Origin: an uncultured Pseudomonadota bacterium
GTDB taxonomy: Bacteria; Desulfobacterota_B; Binatia; UBA9968
NCBI GenBank assembly: GCA_946478635.1
Contig: CAMLCX010000091.1
Coordinates: 1-12,804 of the forward strand
Reading direction: 5' to 3'
Length of the DNA: 12,804 bases
A model generated the notes under the pieces. The model did no database searches. It had not been told where the DNA came from and worked only from the letters and a program-made list of their open reading frames with translations. Below are positions 1 to 7,148 of the stretch, one piece after another (the first letter of the stretch is position 1; each line of letters opens with the position of its first letter). The translations under genes and the position numbers were made by a program.

Positions 1-14
1 AGGGCGTGAGATAA

Positions 15-35
15 GGGCGGGTTTCAAACCCGCCC
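15..35. repeat. GC-rich palindromic intergenic repeat
   Basis: GGGCGGGTTT is followed by one base and then its exact reverse complement AAACCCGCCC, giving a 10-bp perfect palindrome. It sits downstream of the minus-strand polysaccharide gene. Palindromes of this form are common dispersed intergenic repeats in environmental genomes. It could also act as a weak transcription stop for that gene, but no T-run follows the stem in that direction. Confidence 0.6.
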
Positions 36-43
36 CTACACAA

Positions 44-80
44 ACTTCGTGCTCTTCACGACCTTCGTGGTGAAACTTTT
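44..80 (-). repeat. Dispersed ACGAAG-type intergenic repeat
   Basis: Read on the minus strand this is a run of near-identical short units (CACCACGAAGG, CGTGAAGAG, CACGAAG) with a period of about 10-12 bases. It belongs to the same loose class as the CGCAGAG/CGCAAAG-type repeats at 6881-6910, 11776-11803, 11961-11990 and 12125-12154. No coding or RNA function is visible. Confidence 0.5.
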
Positions 81-156
81 CGCGCATTTAGTTGCGGCGA
101 TGCGCGCAGGAACAGCGTGAGACTTTCGGCAACCTGCAATTCCCGACGGCACATTC

Positions 157-2196
157 TTACGAATGAGCTTGCGGCGGCTGGGTTTCGAACTTTTTGGCAA
201 ACTCGCGGAGCGCGGGTATGACCCTATCGGTCTCGTCGATGGAGCGGCGGCTCCCTAAAGGTGAGATCGCGCCGTAGGCCGCGGTGACTTCCGCGGGCAG
301 AGTGCCGACGATGCGCGCCAGGTCGCTGAAACGAATTCCCTGGCGCACGAGATGGCAGATAAACGTGTGGCGCAGCGCCCAGGGCGTGGCCTCGGCCGGC
401 TGCTGCAGCGCGGCATCGTGTGCCGTGTAGGAAATCAACGCCTCGAGGTGGCTCAGCGGCAGAGCATCAGCTCCCGGCTCGCCGAGCAGACGGTCCACAG
501 ATTGCGCATTTCTCTGTTGTCGCATGGCCGTAAACAAGCCGCTCACTTCCGGTGCGATTTGAATTGAGCGAGGCGCGGGACCGGCTATTTTGATGATGTT
601 GGTTTGGCCATCCAACGCATTCCACGTCAGTGCAACTAGCTCTTCCGGGCTGAGGCCGCAGAGCAACGCGGCCATGGCTATTTGGGCTTCAAGGTCGGCG
701 GAATCGAACATTACGGCGAGCTCGACAGATTCGAGCTCGCGCGGCAAATTCCCCGGCGCTGGCAGCTGCGCGGTTACCGGCGCGGGGCCCAGGGCAGGCG
801 CCGAATGGTGCGTGAGCTCTGTGACGCTGATCGGATAGGGCATCGGCGTGGGCGCAACAATCACGGTGGGGCCGCTCTCGCGGCGCAGTAAAAAATCGGC
901 GAGCCAGGCTGCGAGCCAGCCCAAAATGAGCGAGCCGGCAATGACGATGGCGGCGTCGCGATGATAGTTGGGGCGCCAGGGCTCGCTCGGAACGCTTGCC
1001 GATTGAATCACCCGAAGCTTGGGCCTGCGCGCGCCCTCGCGCGCCTCGATTTTGACCAGCCGTTCCGCCGCGCCGTCGTAGAGCTTCTCAAGGCCTTCGA
1101 GCTGTGTTTGCAGCGCATTGTGCTCGGTCAAGCGCGTGGAGAACGATTGCACGTTGGATTTTTCGCCGGAGAGCTGCCGCTTCAAGTTTGCCAGGGCTTC
1201 CTGAGCTTGCGCTGCCTCCTGCTCCGCCTCGGCGAGATTGGCTTGCTGGCTGGCTTCACGTTCGCGCCGGATTTGCTCTTCCAGCTCGGGAATTTTGGTT
1301 TTCAGCGCCATTGCTTCCCGCTCGCGCGCGAGGTACGCGGCGGTATAGCGGCGTTCGAGCTGCTTCCATTCCTCGCGCGCCTGCGAAAGCCGCTGCTCCA
1401 TGGCCGCGAGTGTCGGATTGTCCTTCGCGCGAGTCACAGCCTTGCCCGCCGCGATGGCCGCTCTTATGGAATTGAGCTTGCTTTGGCCGGCGATGGCTTT
1501 TTCTTCGGCCACGTTGATCGCGGCGTTTAAGCCCTTGGCGCGCGCCGTTGGCTCGTTCTCGTCGCGCTCCTTGGAAACGATGCCGTAGCGGGTTCGGAAA
1601 GATTCGAGCTCGCCGCGAAGTTTCAAGATTGCCGTTTTATATTTATTGGTTTCATCGCGCGCCTGGGCGAGAGCGTCAGTGGAAGTATCCACGAAGCGCT
1701 CGCCGAGCTGGGTTTGGTAAATATTGATAAGCTCGTTGAGAACAAACGGCAGAAGCTCCGGTTTCCCTCCAGCGGCCCAAAGCTGGACGACCTGGGTTCC
1801 CGCAACGGGGTTTACGGAAATCATTCGTTGCAGCTCCAGAACAGGATCGGCGCCGGTCATCAATTCGGCAAACCCGGCGCGTGGGATACGCGCGGCCAGC
1901 TCGGTAAGCGCCGCCCGCGCGGTAAGCAGCTGTACCTCGGTAAGAAAGGGCCCGTCGGGGCCGCTGTTCAAAACAACCCCGGTATTCGGTTCGCCCGGGA
2001 TCTTTTCCGCGGGAATGATTTCCACTCGCGCGCCGGCGCGGTATTCCGCTGCCCGGGTGTAATTGTAGATCAGACCGGCGGCGGCGAAGAGAACGAACAC
2101 CGCGGAAAATACCAACAGCCGCCAGTTCTTGGTTTGCGTAAGCGGCGGAAAGGAACTGCCCGGCAACCAGGACGGAAGATGCTCGATGATCGACAT
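157..2196 (-). CDS. Wzz/GumC-type polysaccharide co-polymerase fused to a degenerate tyrosine-recombinase-like domain
   Basis: 679 aa. Residues 25-46 are a transmembrane helix. A periplasmic region follows with long coiled coils (about 170-385, rich in Glu, Ala, Gln and Arg). The proline-containing pre-membrane segment is at 394-410 (VIQSASVPSEPWRP), and a second helix is at 413-437. This is the architecture of inner-membrane chain-length determinants (Wzz, GumC, exopolysaccharide export). In place of a C-terminal tyrosine kinase there is a Pro/Ala-rich linker (438-490) and then a domain (491-675) that follows tyrosine recombinases: GLSPEELVALTW at 514-525 matches the GLRxSELxxLxW box, TPWALRHTF at 604-612 matches TPHxLRHTF, and Tyr641 lies ten residues after Gly631, as in GHxxxxTTxxY. 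Arg I is Ser516, the beta-hairpin Lys is probably lost, His is Trp606 and the second His is Thr632; only Arg609 and Tyr641 remain. Recombination is therefore unlikely, and DNA or protein binding is inferred. No clear Shine-Dalgarno precedes the ATG. Confidence 0.85.
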   Translation of the reverse strand: MSIIEHLPSWLPGSSFPPLTQTKNWRLLVFSAVFVLFAAAGLIYNYTRAAEYRAGARVEIIPAEKIPGEPNTGVVLNSGPDGPFLTEVQLLTARAALTELAARIPRAGFAELMTGADPVLELQRMISVNPVAGTQVVQLWAAGGKPELLPFVLNELINIYQTQLGERFVDTSTDALAQARDETNKYKTAILKLRGELESFRTRYGIVSKERDENEPTARAKGLNAAINVAEEKAIAGQSKLNSIRAAIAAGKAVTRAKDNPTLAAMEQRLSQAREEWKQLERRYTAAYLAREREAMALKTKIPELEEQIRREREASQQANLAEAEQEAAQAQEALANLKRQLSGEKSNVQSFSTRLTEHNALQTQLEGLEKLYDGAAERLVKIEAREGARRPKLRVIQSASVPSEPWRPNYHRDAAIVIAGSLILGWLAAWLADFLLRRESGPTVIVAPTPMPYPISVTELTHHSAPALGPAPVTAQLPAPGNLPRELESVELAVMFDSADLEAQIAMAALLCGLSPEELVALTWNALDGQTNIIKIAGPAPRSIQIAPEVSGLFTAMRQQRNAQSVDRLLGEPGADALPLSHLEALISYTAHDAALQQPAEATPWALRHTFICHLVRQGIRFSDLARIVGTLPAEVTAAYGAISPLGSRRSIDETDRVIPALREFAKKFETQPPQAHS

Positions 2197-2316
2197 GAAT
2201 CTAGTGAATGATGGATGTCTTGTATCGTGAAGACGTTAGACTGAAGATTTCAAGAGTCAAAGGGTTCCATAGTTTTATCGACATTTAACAAGCAGGGTAA
2301 AAGATTGGCGGTGGCC

Positions 2317-2472
2317 ATGTCAACGCCGGGGGCGTCCGTGTCTATTGGTGATCCAGTATTGACTGGTCATTTTACGGAGCACCGAGGCGATGTAGTGAGG
2401 GTGGAAGCGATTCACATCAACCGCCGGGACCGGCAGATCCAGATTGAACTCGGCGGTTTTGGTTGCTCTTAA
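2317..2472 (+). CDS. Small ORF resembling an isolated NusG/RfaH-type KOW domain
   Basis: 51 aa from ATG; the frame is open upstream to 2245, and GTG at 2311 or TTG at 2305 are alternative starts. The pattern GD-x-V, G-x-F, xxxRGDVVRV, then NRRDRQIQIELGGFG follows the KOW-containing C-terminal domain of NusG, RfaH and UpxY proteins (a Gly-Pro-Phe-like turn, Gly-x-Val-Val, two beta strands ending in FG). The N-terminal NGN domain of those proteins is absent; only 120 bases separate this ORF from the divergent polysaccharide gene, so there is no room for it. Its stop overlaps the stop of the convergent oxidoreductase gene through a shared TTAA. It may be a remnant of an antiterminator that once controlled the polysaccharide locus, a free-standing KOW protein, or chance. 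No good ribosome binding site is seen. Confidence 0.35.
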   Translation: MSTPGASVSIGDPVLTGHFTEHRGDVVRVEAIHINRRDRQIQIELGGFGCS

Positions 2473-3344
2473 CCGACCCGCGCGGCGATTTCGGCGAGCA
2501 GGTTCATCTGGTCCAAATCTTCGGCGCACGGACGCAAAATAAATTCATCCACGCCCATGTCCGCCTGGCGCTTGATTGCGTCCTCTAGGGCAGCGGTTGA
2601 AGCGGGCAGGGTACGCAGGCGTTTTGCCGCGAGCTCGGGATTGTAACCGTAGTTTGCACCGATGTAGCGCGCCGCATGGTCGGAGGCATTCGGTCCGAGG
2701 GCAAAATAACTGGCGCCGACCCAGCGCGGTTTTCCCGAGCGGCCCGCGTCGCTCCACGCCTGCTCGATTTCACGCCACATCTTGAGCATCGCCTCGGGCT
2801 CGCCGCCGCCCGGCGCCATATAGCCGTCGCCCCATTTGGCGATGCGTTGAACAATGGCGGGCACGTAACCGCCGATCAAGAGCTCCGGGCCGCCCGGTCG
2901 CGGCGATAGCGGTCCGATGGCGCCAATGTCATTCGAGAGCGCTTCGCCGCGCCACAATCGCCGGAGCAACGGCAACTGTTCTTCGGACCTCCTGCCGCGC
3001 CGATGAAAGGCGAAGCCGGTTGCCTGATAATCATTGGCGCGCACGCCGATGCCGACGCCAAGCGTAAGCCTGCCGCCCGAAAGCACGTCGATTGTAGCCG
3101 CTTGTCTGGCCAGGAGCGTGGTCTCACGCGTCGGGCCGATCACGACGCTGGTCATGAGACGGATGCGGCGGGTGGCTCCCGCTGCCTGCGCCAGGACTGC
3201 GAGTGGCTCGAGCGCTTGGGAAACGACACGATCCGTGACGACCACGCTCGAGAACGGACCCTGGTCGGCGCGCGTTGCCCATTCGAGCATCAAATCGCCG
3301 GATGCGGCGGGAATGCGGCTGGGTAATCCAATTGCGATGCGCAT
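2469..3344 (-). CDS. LLM-class (luciferase-like) flavin-dependent oxidoreductase
   Basis: 291 aa, close to the usual length of short bacterial luciferase-like TIM-barrel enzymes that use FMN or F420. Family hallmarks are the N-terminal strand MRIAIGLPS, the segment TRRIRLMTSVV (58-68), and the signature LLARQAATIDVLSGGRLTLGVGIG (77-100) followed by ANDYQATGFAFHRRGRRSEE (103-122). The C-terminal part has PGGPELLIGGY (150-160) and GDGYMAPGG (172-180), typical of the cofactor and phosphate-binding side of the barrel. The start at 3344 is supported by GGAGG four bases upstream. The substrate cannot be read from sequence. It is probably single-gene: the upstream neighbour is a repeat block and the downstream neighbour is convergent. 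Family assignment is firm; choice of FMN or F420 is not. Confidence 0.92.
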   Translation of the reverse strand: MRIAIGLPSRIPAASGDLMLEWATRADQGPFSSVVVTDRVVSQALEPLAVLAQAAGATRRIRLMTSVVIGPTRETTLLARQAATIDVLSGGRLTLGVGIGVRANDYQATGFAFHRRGRRSEEQLPLLRRLWRGEALSNDIGAIGPLSPRPGGPELLIGGYVPAIVQRIAKWGDGYMAPGGGEPEAMLKMWREIEQAWSDAGRSGKPRWVGASYFALGPNASDHAARYIGANYGYNPELAAKRLRTLPASTAALEDAIKRQADMGVDEFILRPCAEDLDQMNLLAEIAARVG

Positions 3345-3390
3345 GAAGCCTCCGATGGGGAAACATGATCGTTTGAGTTTGAATGCCTAT

Positions 3391-3580
3391 GAAAATACCG
3401 AGCGTTGCGTGCCCCTGTCAAACTTCTTGTTGGAGCAGCCGTCCGGATGGACACCGGAAGTGATGGGTATCGCTGCGCTCCACCCATCCTACAATCTTGA
3501 TCGACTGAAAATAGCGAGCGATGCGTGCTCCTGTCAAACTTCAGATGATGGGTATCGCTGCGCTCCACCCATCCTACAAT
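3391..3580. repeat. Tandemly duplicated intergenic repeat block
   Basis: Two copies of a composite unit. A 36-base segment at 3391-3426 recurs at 3507-3542 with three differences. A 35-base segment at 3461-3495 recurs without change at 3546-3580. The latter contains the inverted pair GATGGGT...ACCCATC around a GCTGCGCTC core, a dispersed element widely known from many proteobacterial genomes. The first copy has a 34-base spacer (3427-3460) between the parts; the second has three bases. The block fills most of the 329 bases between the divergent oxidoreductase gene and the ABC exporter gene. The frame of the exporter happens to stay open through it. Confidence 0.8.
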
Positions 3581-3659
3581 TTTGAGTTCGGATCGTGCTA
3601 TCTTGAGATTCATTTTTCGCGGCTCGTTGCATTCTTGCCGGAACGTAGCCGGATGTTTT

Positions 3660-3664
3660 GGAGG
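3660..3664 (+). promoter_or_regulatory. Ribosome binding site deciding the ABC exporter start
   Basis: GGAGG lies nine bases upstream of the ATG at 3674. The earlier in-frame ATG codons at 3521 and 3653 have no comparable site, and 3521 lies inside the dispersed repeat, so 3674 is preferred. Confidence 0.65.
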
Positions 3665-3673
3665 CACAGGTCG

Positions 3674-5494
3674 ATGATTCCCTGGGTACAGCACTGGCAG
3701 AAAATTAGAACCTCATTCAGGCATACGCCTCAGGCGCTCAAGTTGGTTTGGCAAGCCAACCCCATCGCGACGGTGGAGCTGGCTTTTCTTACGCTCGCGG
3801 GAGCGCTACTTCCGGCGACTCAAGCCTGGGTCGGCAAGCTGATCGTGGACGGTGTCGTGGCATCCATCCAGGGCGGGCACGACCCCGATCAAGTCAGGAC
3901 AGTTTTTTACTATCTCGTGCTCGAGCTTGTTCTTTTTTTGCTGAGCACGGCGCTCAATCACTCGCGCCGGCTGATTCAACAGCTCATCCAGCTTCAACTG
4001 GCCAACCGGATTCGCGCCGAAATTATCCGCAAGGCGCTGACTCTGGACCTGTCTTTCTTCGAGCACCCCGACTATTACGACCGTTTGCAGAATGCGCGCC
4101 GGGAAGGCGGCTATAAACCCGTCGAGCTGATCAACGATAGTTTCCAGATCGTGCAGAACTTGATCACGCTCATCTCTTTTGCCGTGTTGATGCTTCGCTT
4201 CAGCCCGTGGCTCGTGCTGATTCTGCTGGCGACGAGCATTCCGGCGTTCATTGCCGAGACGCGTTTCTCGGAGCAAGGTTTCCGGCTGCTCACGCGCCGC
4301 GCGCCGGAGACCCGGCAAATTAACTACCTGGCGCGGCTTCTCACCGAGGACAGCGCCGCTAAAGAAATCAAACTGTTCAATCTCGGCGACAAGTTGTTGA
4401 AGCGTTACACGGAGCTATTCGCCAAATTCTTCGCGGAAGACAGAACACTGGCCATCAAACGCGCTACCGTCGGTTTCAGTCTCGGGCTGATCGCGACGAT
4501 GGGATTCTACGGCGCCTATGCGTGGATCGTCTGGCGCACGGTGCAAGGCAGCATATCGCTCGGCGATATGACGCTTTACTTGACTATTTTTCGCCAGGGC
4601 CAATCGACCTTCCAATCGATCCTGGCGGCGGTCGGCAACATTTATGAAAACAATCTATTCATGGCCAACTATTTCGAGTTTCTCGATATCACGCCGCAGA
4701 TGCGCGTCGCAGCACCGGCGATTAAGCTGCCCGTTTCAATGACGCGCGGCATCGAGTTTCGCGGCGTCGGTTTTCGCTATCCTGAAAACGACGAATGGGT
4801 GTTGCGCGATATTGACTTGAAGATTCGACCCGGCGAAAAGATCGCGTTGGTGGGGCACAACGGCGCGGGGAAGACCACACTGATCAAGCTGCTGAGCCGG
4901 CTCTACGATCCGACGGAAGGGACCATCCTGATCGACGGCATCGACATTCGCGATATCGATCCGCTCGCCCTGCGGCAAAAGATCGGCGTCATCTTCCAGG
5001 ACTTCGTGCGCTATCATTTGCCGGCTCGTGAAAATATCGGCTTCGGCCAAATCGAAACCGCCGATGACATGGAGGCAATCATCGAGTCCGCCCGCAAGAG
5101 CGGGGCGCACTCGATGATCGAAGGCTTGCCGGAGGGTTATGAGACCATGCTGGGGCGCTGGTTTCACGGCGGCCACGAGCTTTCGCTCGGCCAATGGCAG
5201 CGGATCGCGCTGGCGCGCGCGTTCATGCGCGACGCGGAGATCCTGGTTCTCGATGAGCCTACGGCCTCTCTCGATGCGCAGACGGAATATGAAATCTTCC
5301 GCCACTTTCAGGAATTGACCGAAGGAAAGATGGCGATCCTGATCTCCCATCGGTTTTCCACGGTCAGAATGGCCGATCGCATCGTGGTCATCCAGGACGG
5401 GCGCATCACCGAGGCCGGCAGCCATCAAGATCTTGTGCGCCAGGAAGGCGTTTACGCTCGGCTCTTCGCCATGCAGGCGGAAGGGTATCGCTAG
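3674..5494 (+). CDS. ABC exporter, fused transmembrane and ATP-binding domains
   Basis: 606 aa from the ATG at 3674. The N-terminal half is an ABC_membrane-type domain with hydrophobic segments near residues 30-50, 77-95, 158-195 and 265-290. The C-terminal half is the ATPase: Walker A GHNGAGKT (394-401), Q-loop VIFQDF (439-444), signature LSLGQ (503-507, a variant of LSGGQ), Walker B ILVLDEP (523-529), D-loop SLD and H-loop His559 (ILISHR). This is the MsbA/MdlB half-transporter architecture, which works as a homo- or heterodimer in the inner membrane and exports lipid, peptide or drug substrates. The substrate is unknown. No peptidase domain precedes it and no partner half-transporter is adjacent, so a homodimer is likely. 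It is not part of an uptake system with the downstream binding protein, since importers have separate permeases. The stop codon abuts a MITE-like element. Confidence 0.93.
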   Translation: MIPWVQHWQKIRTSFRHTPQALKLVWQANPIATVELAFLTLAGALLPATQAWVGKLIVDGVVASIQGGHDPDQVRTVFYYLVLELVLFLLSTALNHSRRLIQQLIQLQLANRIRAEIIRKALTLDLSFFEHPDYYDRLQNARREGGYKPVELINDSFQIVQNLITLISFAVLMLRFSPWLVLILLATSIPAFIAETRFSEQGFRLLTRRAPETRQINYLARLLTEDSAAKEIKLFNLGDKLLKRYTELFAKFFAEDRTLAIKRATVGFSLGLIATMGFYGAYAWIVWRTVQGSISLGDMTLYLTIFRQGQSTFQSILAAVGNIYENNLFMANYFEFLDITPQMRVAAPAIKLPVSMTRGIEFRGVGFRYPENDEWVLRDIDLKIRPGEKIALVGHNGAGKTTLIKLLSRLYDPTEGTILIDGIDIRDIDPLALRQKIGVIFQDFVRYHLPARENIGFGQIETADDMEAIIESARKSGAHSMIEGLPEGYETMLGRWFHGGHELSLGQWQRIALARAFMRDAEILVLDEPTASLDAQTEYEIFRHFQELTEGKMAILISHRFSTVRMADRIVVIQDGRITEAGSHQDLVRQEGVYARLFAMQAEGYR

Positions 5495-5643
5495 CAGGCT
5501 GCTGAAAAAGACTCATATGCCGATTGCCCTGAGCATGGTCGAAGGGTGCGCTCGTTCGCCTCGCTCCAACGTACTGTGCTTGTACGCTTCCGCTCGTCGA
5601 ATCTTCGCGCGCCTCGCCTCTGAGGTCTTTTTGAGCAGCCTGC
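5494..5643. mobile_element. 150-bp MITE-like element with terminal inverted repeats
   Basis: The left end GCAGGCTGCTGAAAAAGAC (5494-5512) and right end GTCTTTTTGAGCAGCCTGC (5625-5643) are inverted repeats matching at 18 of 19 positions. The interior has no ORF of its own but contains another widespread repeat (CCCTGAGCATGGTCGAAGGG, 5527-5546) and a CGTAC/GTACG hairpin. Size, termini and lack of coding capacity suit a non-autonomous miniature element. The left terminus starts at the last base of the ABC exporter stop codon. No clear target-site duplication was identified, so mobility is inferred. Confidence 0.55.
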
Positions 5644-5734
5644 AAACCGGGCTTTTCGACAAAATACTGGGAGCATGGCGTTAGCGGAGGCTTGCGAGCG
5701 AACAGAATCTCTGGAAAAAATACGCGTGAGATTC

Positions 5735-5779
5735 GTTCAAGCCGTTCAAAACGTTTAAATAGTTCAAGTCGTTTAGCAG
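5735..5779 (+). repeat. Five-unit nonamer tandem repeat
   Basis: Five consecutive 9-base units read GTTCAAGCC, GTTCAAAAC, GTTTAAATA, GTTCAAGTC and GTTTAGCAG, with consensus GTTCAANNC. The array ends 44 bases before the binding-protein start codon, so it probably lies in that gene's promoter or leader. Whether it is regulatory or simply a dispersed repeat cannot be decided here. Confidence 0.6.
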
Positions 5780-5809
5780 AGAACGACCAAGAGATAAAAA
5801 CGAGTTACT

Positions 5810-5816
5810 GGAGAGG
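5810..5816 (+). promoter_or_regulatory. Ribosome binding site deciding the binding-protein start
   Basis: GGAGAGG seven bases before the ATG at 5824. The in-frame ATG at 5692 lacks a signal peptide directly after it, so 5824 is the supported start. Confidence 0.7.
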
Positions 5817-5823
5817 TTACGAA

Positions 5824-6804
5824 ATGAAGCGCAAGCGGATTTATATGGTGAGTTTTCTGGTCGTTATGTTGAATCCGATGAAAGGGTGGGGCGCCGAAAC
5901 GTTTCGCGTCGGCTTCCCCTCGCTGGCCACCGGCTTCGCGCCGTCCTGGGTGGCGGCGGACAAGGGCATCTGGAAAAAACACGGGCTTGACGTCGAGCTG
6001 ATTTTCCTGCGCGGCGGCGCGCGAACGGTATCGGCGATGATCGGCGGCAGCGTCGACTTCATCATCGGCTCGGATCTCGGCGCGACGACGGCAATCCTTC
6101 AAGGCGCGAATATCACCCGTGTCGGCGTGACGACGAATACGCTGGGATATTCCATGGTCAGCCAACCCGGCATCAAGACCGTGCGCGAGCTCAAAGGCAA
6201 AGTCATCGGCATTACCCCCGGTCGCGATGCGGCCTACGCGCGGGTCGTGAAGCTGTTGCGCGATAACGGCATGGACGCGAGCAAGGACGTGACATTTCTC
6301 TCGGTCGGCGACGGCGGGCCGGCGGCCCGAGTGGCGGCGCTTTCGAGCGGCGTGATTCACGCAACCATGTTCACGCCGCCGTCCGATATGATTTCAGAAA
6401 AAGCCGGCATGCGGATTCTCACAAAAATCGATGTGGCCAACATCGGCGGGGGCTTGAATACGACCGCGGCGGTTTTACAGAAGAGCCGGCCTCAGGTCGC
6501 GCGCTTTCTGCGCGGTTATATGGAAGCGATTCACTACATGAAAACTCACAAAGACGAGAGCCTGAAGATTTTTTCCAAGTACGTGCGCAATCCCGACCTG
6601 GGCATCATGGCGTATCTCTACGAGGAGATCTCAACCCGCGTCGAGCGCGGCTTGCGCCCCCAACCCGACGCCGTTCGCGCGCTTTTGGAACTGGCCGCCT
6701 TGGACTTCCCCCAGGCAAAGCGCTTGAGCGAGAAGGATCACTGGGATCTCAGCTTGATCGACGAGATTCAAAAATCAGGATTTCTCGATCAGTTATACAA
6801 ATAG
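5824..6804 (+). CDS. NMT1/SsuA-like ABC transporter substrate-binding protein (orphan)
   Basis: 326 aa. The N-terminus MKRKR plus hydrophobic stretch and WGA-ET is a Sec signal peptide with likely cleavage after residue 24. The mature part follows the NMT1/THI5-like periplasmic binding fold: FRVGFPSLATGFAPSWVAADKGIW (27-50) with KKHGLDVELIFLRGG (51-65), then SVDFIIGSD (76-84), and the second-lobe strand GIKTVRELKGKVIGITPGRD (116-135). Relatives bind sulfonates, nitrate-like ions, aromatic acids or thiamine precursors; the ligand cannot be told from sequence. No permease or ATPase gene is adjacent, so it is an orphan or works with a transporter encoded elsewhere. The ribosome binding site at 5810-5816 supports the start. 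No terminator is visible after its stop. Confidence 0.92.
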   Translation: MKRKRIYMVSFLVVMLNPMKGWGAETFRVGFPSLATGFAPSWVAADKGIWKKHGLDVELIFLRGGARTVSAMIGGSVDFIIGSDLGATTAILQGANITRVGVTTNTLGYSMVSQPGIKTVRELKGKVIGITPGRDAAYARVVKLLRDNGMDASKDVTFLSVGDGGPAARVAALSSGVIHATMFTPPSDMISEKAGMRILTKIDVANIGGGLNTTAAVLQKSRPQVARFLRGYMEAIHYMKTHKDESLKIFSKYVRNPDLGIMAYLYEEISTRVERGLRPQPDAVRALLELAALDFPQAKRLSEKDHWDLSLIDEIQKSGFLDQLYK

Positions 6805-6880
6805 CCCGAGTGTAGTGACTCTCAAATGAAGGTACTTCTGGTTTGCCGGACAAAGCGAAAATTGTCGAGCAAGGAAATGG

Positions 6881-6910
6881 ACTCGCGCAAAGGCGCAAAG
6901 CACGCCAAGT
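6881..6910 (+). repeat. Dispersed CGCAAAG-type intergenic repeat
   Basis: The units CGCGCAAAGG, CGCAAAGCA and CGCCAAG form a short degenerate tandem run. The same repeat class appears reversed at 11961-11990, where minus-strand reading gives TCGCGCCAAGTACGCCACGGGCGCAAAG-like units. Confidence 0.5.
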
Positions 6911-7068
6911 TCGGAGGGAGAAGATAAATTATTTTTGCAAAGGTTTCATTGCAGCTCGGCCACGCCACGTCTTGCGCACTGTCGCTATGTGGCACCGAGG
7001 GCGCAGGCCGTGCCCTGAGTAGGTCAATTTCAGAAACGCTTCCCCGAACCGTGAATAAGGATAGAAGG

Positions 7069-7101
7069 CCAAGCGCCCGCTGTTTTGAAGCGGGCGCTTG
7101 G
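7069..7101 (-). terminator. Strong 13-bp hairpin downstream of the small-peptide genes
   Basis: CCAAGCGCCCGCT (7069-7081), a 7-base loop, and the exact complement AGCGGGCGCTTGG (7089-7101). It lies 48 bases past the stop of the minus-strand 53-aa gene, where a terminator or 3'-end stabilising hairpin would be. No T-run follows the stem on either strand, so it is not a classical intrinsic terminator. It may instead protect a small transcript or be a dispersed palindrome. Confidence 0.45.
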
Positions 7102-7148
7102 AAGGGGTGGCGGGCAGGAAAACGGCGCTTCTCATGACCGCGAATGGA

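Larger units (their letters stand above)
6805..7148. other. Gene-free stretch between the binding protein and the small-peptide operon
   Basis: No ORF with a credible start, composition or signal peptide was found on either strand. The stretch holds a CGCAAAG-type dispersed repeat (6881-6910) and the hairpin at 7069-7101. The rest shows nothing recognisable. Confidence 0.6.

Noticed and set aside
961..1530. 189-codon open frame on the plus strand inside the polysaccharide gene
   Set aside because: Antisense to a well-supported gene; Leu/Arg/Phe-rich composition is the mirror of its coiled coil, and no family features are seen.
2320..2529. 69-codon minus-strand frame between the polysaccharide and oxidoreductase genes
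   Set aside because: It overlaps the oxidoreductase 3' end out of frame and is antisense to the KOW-like ORF, which has the better family resemblance.
3521..3673. 51-codon N-terminal extension of the ABC exporter
   Set aside because: It translates the dispersed repeat, has no ribosome binding site and is not expected in the family; the GGAGG before 3674 decides the start.
4736..5428. 230-codon open frame opposite the ABC ATPase domain
   Set aside because: Exactly antisense to conserved Walker and signature motifs; typical shadow frame in GC-rich DNA.
3674..6804. ABC protein and binding protein as one uptake transporter
   Set aside because: The ABC protein is an exporter-type fusion and a mobile-like element separates the two; NMT1-type importers have separate permease and ATPase genes.
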